Source: Goekera deserti (GTDB lineage Bacteria > Actinomycetota > Actinomycetes > Mycobacteriales > Geodermatophilaceae). Taken from it: 64,000 nucleotides of DNA. Position 1 is the first letter of the stretch, and each line of letters begins with the position of its first letter. The notes under the pieces were generated by a model, which was not told the DNA's origin, ran no database searches, and worked only from the letters and a program-made list of their open reading frames with translations. The translations under genes were made by a program, and so were the position numbers. Location of the stretch: positions 1 to 64,000 of the forward strand of contig NZ_JAAGWK010000002.1 of NCBI RefSeq assembly GCF_010685995.1, written 5' to 3'. Below are positions 62,764 through 64,000 of the stretch, piece after piece.

Positions 62764-64000
62764 TCACCCGGTGGGTGTGGCCGGGGCGCTGCTCTCCGGC
62801 GCGGTGCTTCCGGCCGCCGGCGACGGCGTGGCCCCACCGGCCGCCTGGTAGGCGGTGATGGCGTTGGCCAGCGCCTCCTGTGCCGAACCGATGCCGGAGA
62901 AGTCACCGCTGGCCTGGGCGGCTGCCAGCGCCTGCAGCGCGGCGTTGATGTCGGCCACCGCCTGGTCCCGCGCGGGGTTGTCCGAGCCGCCGGTGCCCGG
63001 GTCGCTGGGCGCTGGGGTGGCGGGCGGTGCCCCCCCGTCCGACGGCGGGGCCGGCGCAGGCGCGGGACTGTCGCTGTCGGCCGCAGCCGCACCCGCCCCT
63101 TCACCGAACACCTGGTCCAGGGCCTCGGCGAAGGTGTCGGCGTAGCCGACCCGGTCGCCGTAGTTGACCAGCACCTTGCGCAGCAGCGGGAACGACGTGT
63201 CCCCGGTGCCCTGCACGTAGAGCGGCTCCACGTACAGCAGCCCGTCGGTGCCGATCGGCAGCGTGAGCAGGTTGCCGAAGACGGCCTGGGAGTTCGCGCT
63301 GTCGAACAGGGTCAGCTGCTGTCTGACCTCGGTGTTGGTGTTGAACGACTGGAACACCTGGGTCGGGCCGCGGAACTGCGTGCTGCCCGGCAGTTGCAGC
63401 ACCTGGATCTGGCCGTAGGTCTCCGGGTCGCTGGAGATGGAGATGAACGCCGACAGGTTCTCCCGGTTGAAGGCGTTCAGCGCGCTGGTCAGCTGGAACG
63501 TCGAGTTGGCCTCCCCGGTGCGCTGGGACAGCACGTAGTACGGCGGCTGCGCGTCCCCGCCGGAGACGGTCGGGTCACTGGGCACCTCCCAGAAGTCGGT
63601 GCCGTTGTAGAAGTTCCGCGGCGAGTCGACGTGGTACTGGGTGAGCACGTCCCGCTGGAGCTTGAACAGGTCCTCCGGGTACCGGAAGTGAGACCGCAGC
63701 TCGGGGCTGATCTGGTCGGCCGGCGTGATCGTGCCCGGGAAGGCCTTCTCATAGGTGCGCAGCATCGGGTCCGCCTCGGCCTCGTCGAACGCGTACAGCG
63801 TGACGGTGCCGTCGTAGGCGTCCACGGTCGCCTTGACCGAGTTGCGCACGTAGTTCACCTGGTCGTTGGGCAGCGCGGCGGTGCCGGTGCCGGTCAGCGA
63901 GTCGGTGGTGACCTCGCCCAGGGAGTTGCGCGCGGAGTACGGGTAGGCGTCGGAGGTGGTGTACGCGTCCACGATCCAGAGGATCCGGCCGTCGACCACG
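62764..64000 (-). CDS. UPF0182 family membrane protein, C-terminal part (truncated by window edge)
   Basis: The last 411 codons of a large UPF0182 protein; the N-terminal membrane helices lie beyond 64000. The visible soluble domain contains DGRILWIVDAYTTSDAYPYSA, VNYVRNSVKATVDAYDGTVTLY, SHFRYPEDLFKLQRDVLTQYH and FGNLLTLPIGTDGLLYVEPLYVQG, all family hallmarks, then a Pro/Ala/Asp-rich linker and a helical Ala-rich C-terminus. Function unknown. Stop at 62764. Confidence 0.92.
   Translation of the reverse strand, partial: VVDGRILWIVDAYTTSDAYPYSARNSLGEVTTDSLTGTGTAALPNDQVNYVRNSVKATVDAYDGTVTLYAFDEAEADPMLRTYEKAFPGTITPADQISPELRSHFRYPEDLFKLQRDVLTQYHVDSPRNFYNGTDFWEVPSDPTVSGGDAQPPYYVLSQRTGEANSTFQLTSALNAFNRENLSAFISISSDPETYGQIQVLQLPGSTQFRGPTQVFQSFNTNTEVRQQLTLFDSANSQAVFGNLLTLPIGTDGLLYVEPLYVQGTGDTSFPLLRKVLVNYGDRVGYADTFAEALDQVFGEGAGAAAADSDSPAPAPAPPSDGGAPPATPAPSDPGTGGSDNPARDQAVADINAALQALAAAQASGDFSGIGSAQEALANAITAYQAAGGATPSPAAGSTAPESSAPATPTG

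Overview
This window is chromosomal DNA from a high-GC actinobacterium. Codon use is strongly GC-biased, stop-start overlaps (GTGA/ATGA) are frequent, and several genes are actinobacterial markers: WhiB1, multifunctional 2-oxoglutarate enzyme Kgd, nickel SOD with its protease, ZAS anti-sigma/sigma-R, 24-residue ribosomal protein bL37 and a DUF6104 protein. The gene mix and intergenic palindromes remind me of Geodermatophilaceae (Blastococcus/Modestobacter/Geodermatophilus); that family assignment is inference. Nearly all of the window is core genome. I see no transposase, integrase, prophage or CRISPR array.

Layout. 1-7.8 kb: a minus-strand amino-acid block argS-lysA-hom-thrC-thrB followed by rho (cut by the left edge). 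8-15.5 kb: exported DUF3105 and DUF305 proteins, tRNA-Arg(CCG), an ABC-F ATPase, a class III adenylate cyclase, an ABC exporter pair and an ankyrin protein. 15.6-25.7 kb: kgd, a small DUF6104 protein, a glycosyltransferase, a DegT aminotransferase, a membrane hydrolase, malic enzyme, an RmlC-like epimerase, and divergent sodX/sodN. 25.8-30.3 kb: phospholipid genes psd-pssA, a HAD phosphatase and a lipid kinase. 30.3-35.8 kb: a stress/regulation block with the same gene content as the mycobacterial whiB1-pdtaS-TB7.3-rshA-sigH region, plus a biotin-carboxylase-like protein that lacks its ATP-grasp centre. 35.8-47.4 kb: ybaK, a spermidine-synthase/transporter fusion, SRAP, prs, lepB, an aldehyde dehydrogenase, aroA-rsgA and hisN. 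47.4-64 kb: xylulokinase-like kinase, XdhC-like protein, aldo-keto reductase, PAP2 phosphatase, cbs-metB, a two-component system, a pyruvyltransferase-like protein, a MarR/VOC divergent pair, a cytochrome P450, two initiator tRNA genes flanking a GNAT gene, and the C-terminus of a UPF0182 membrane protein.

How the parts connect. Aspartate-family synthesis (lysA, hom, thrB, thrC) and transsulfuration (cbs, metB) share homoserine as a branch point. An adenylate cyclase lies in the same window as a CRP-type site upstream of whiB1. Sigma-R/RsrA is preceded by a promoter matching its own consensus, which implies autoregulation. The strongest regulatory pattern is a series of genes with a TANNNT -10 box exactly 6-7 nt before the start codon, i.e. 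leaderless mRNAs. The most unusual protein-level observations are the biotin-carboxylase pseudoenzyme next to a stand-alone biotinyl protein and an arginyl-tRNA synthetase whose HIGH signature reads TIGS.
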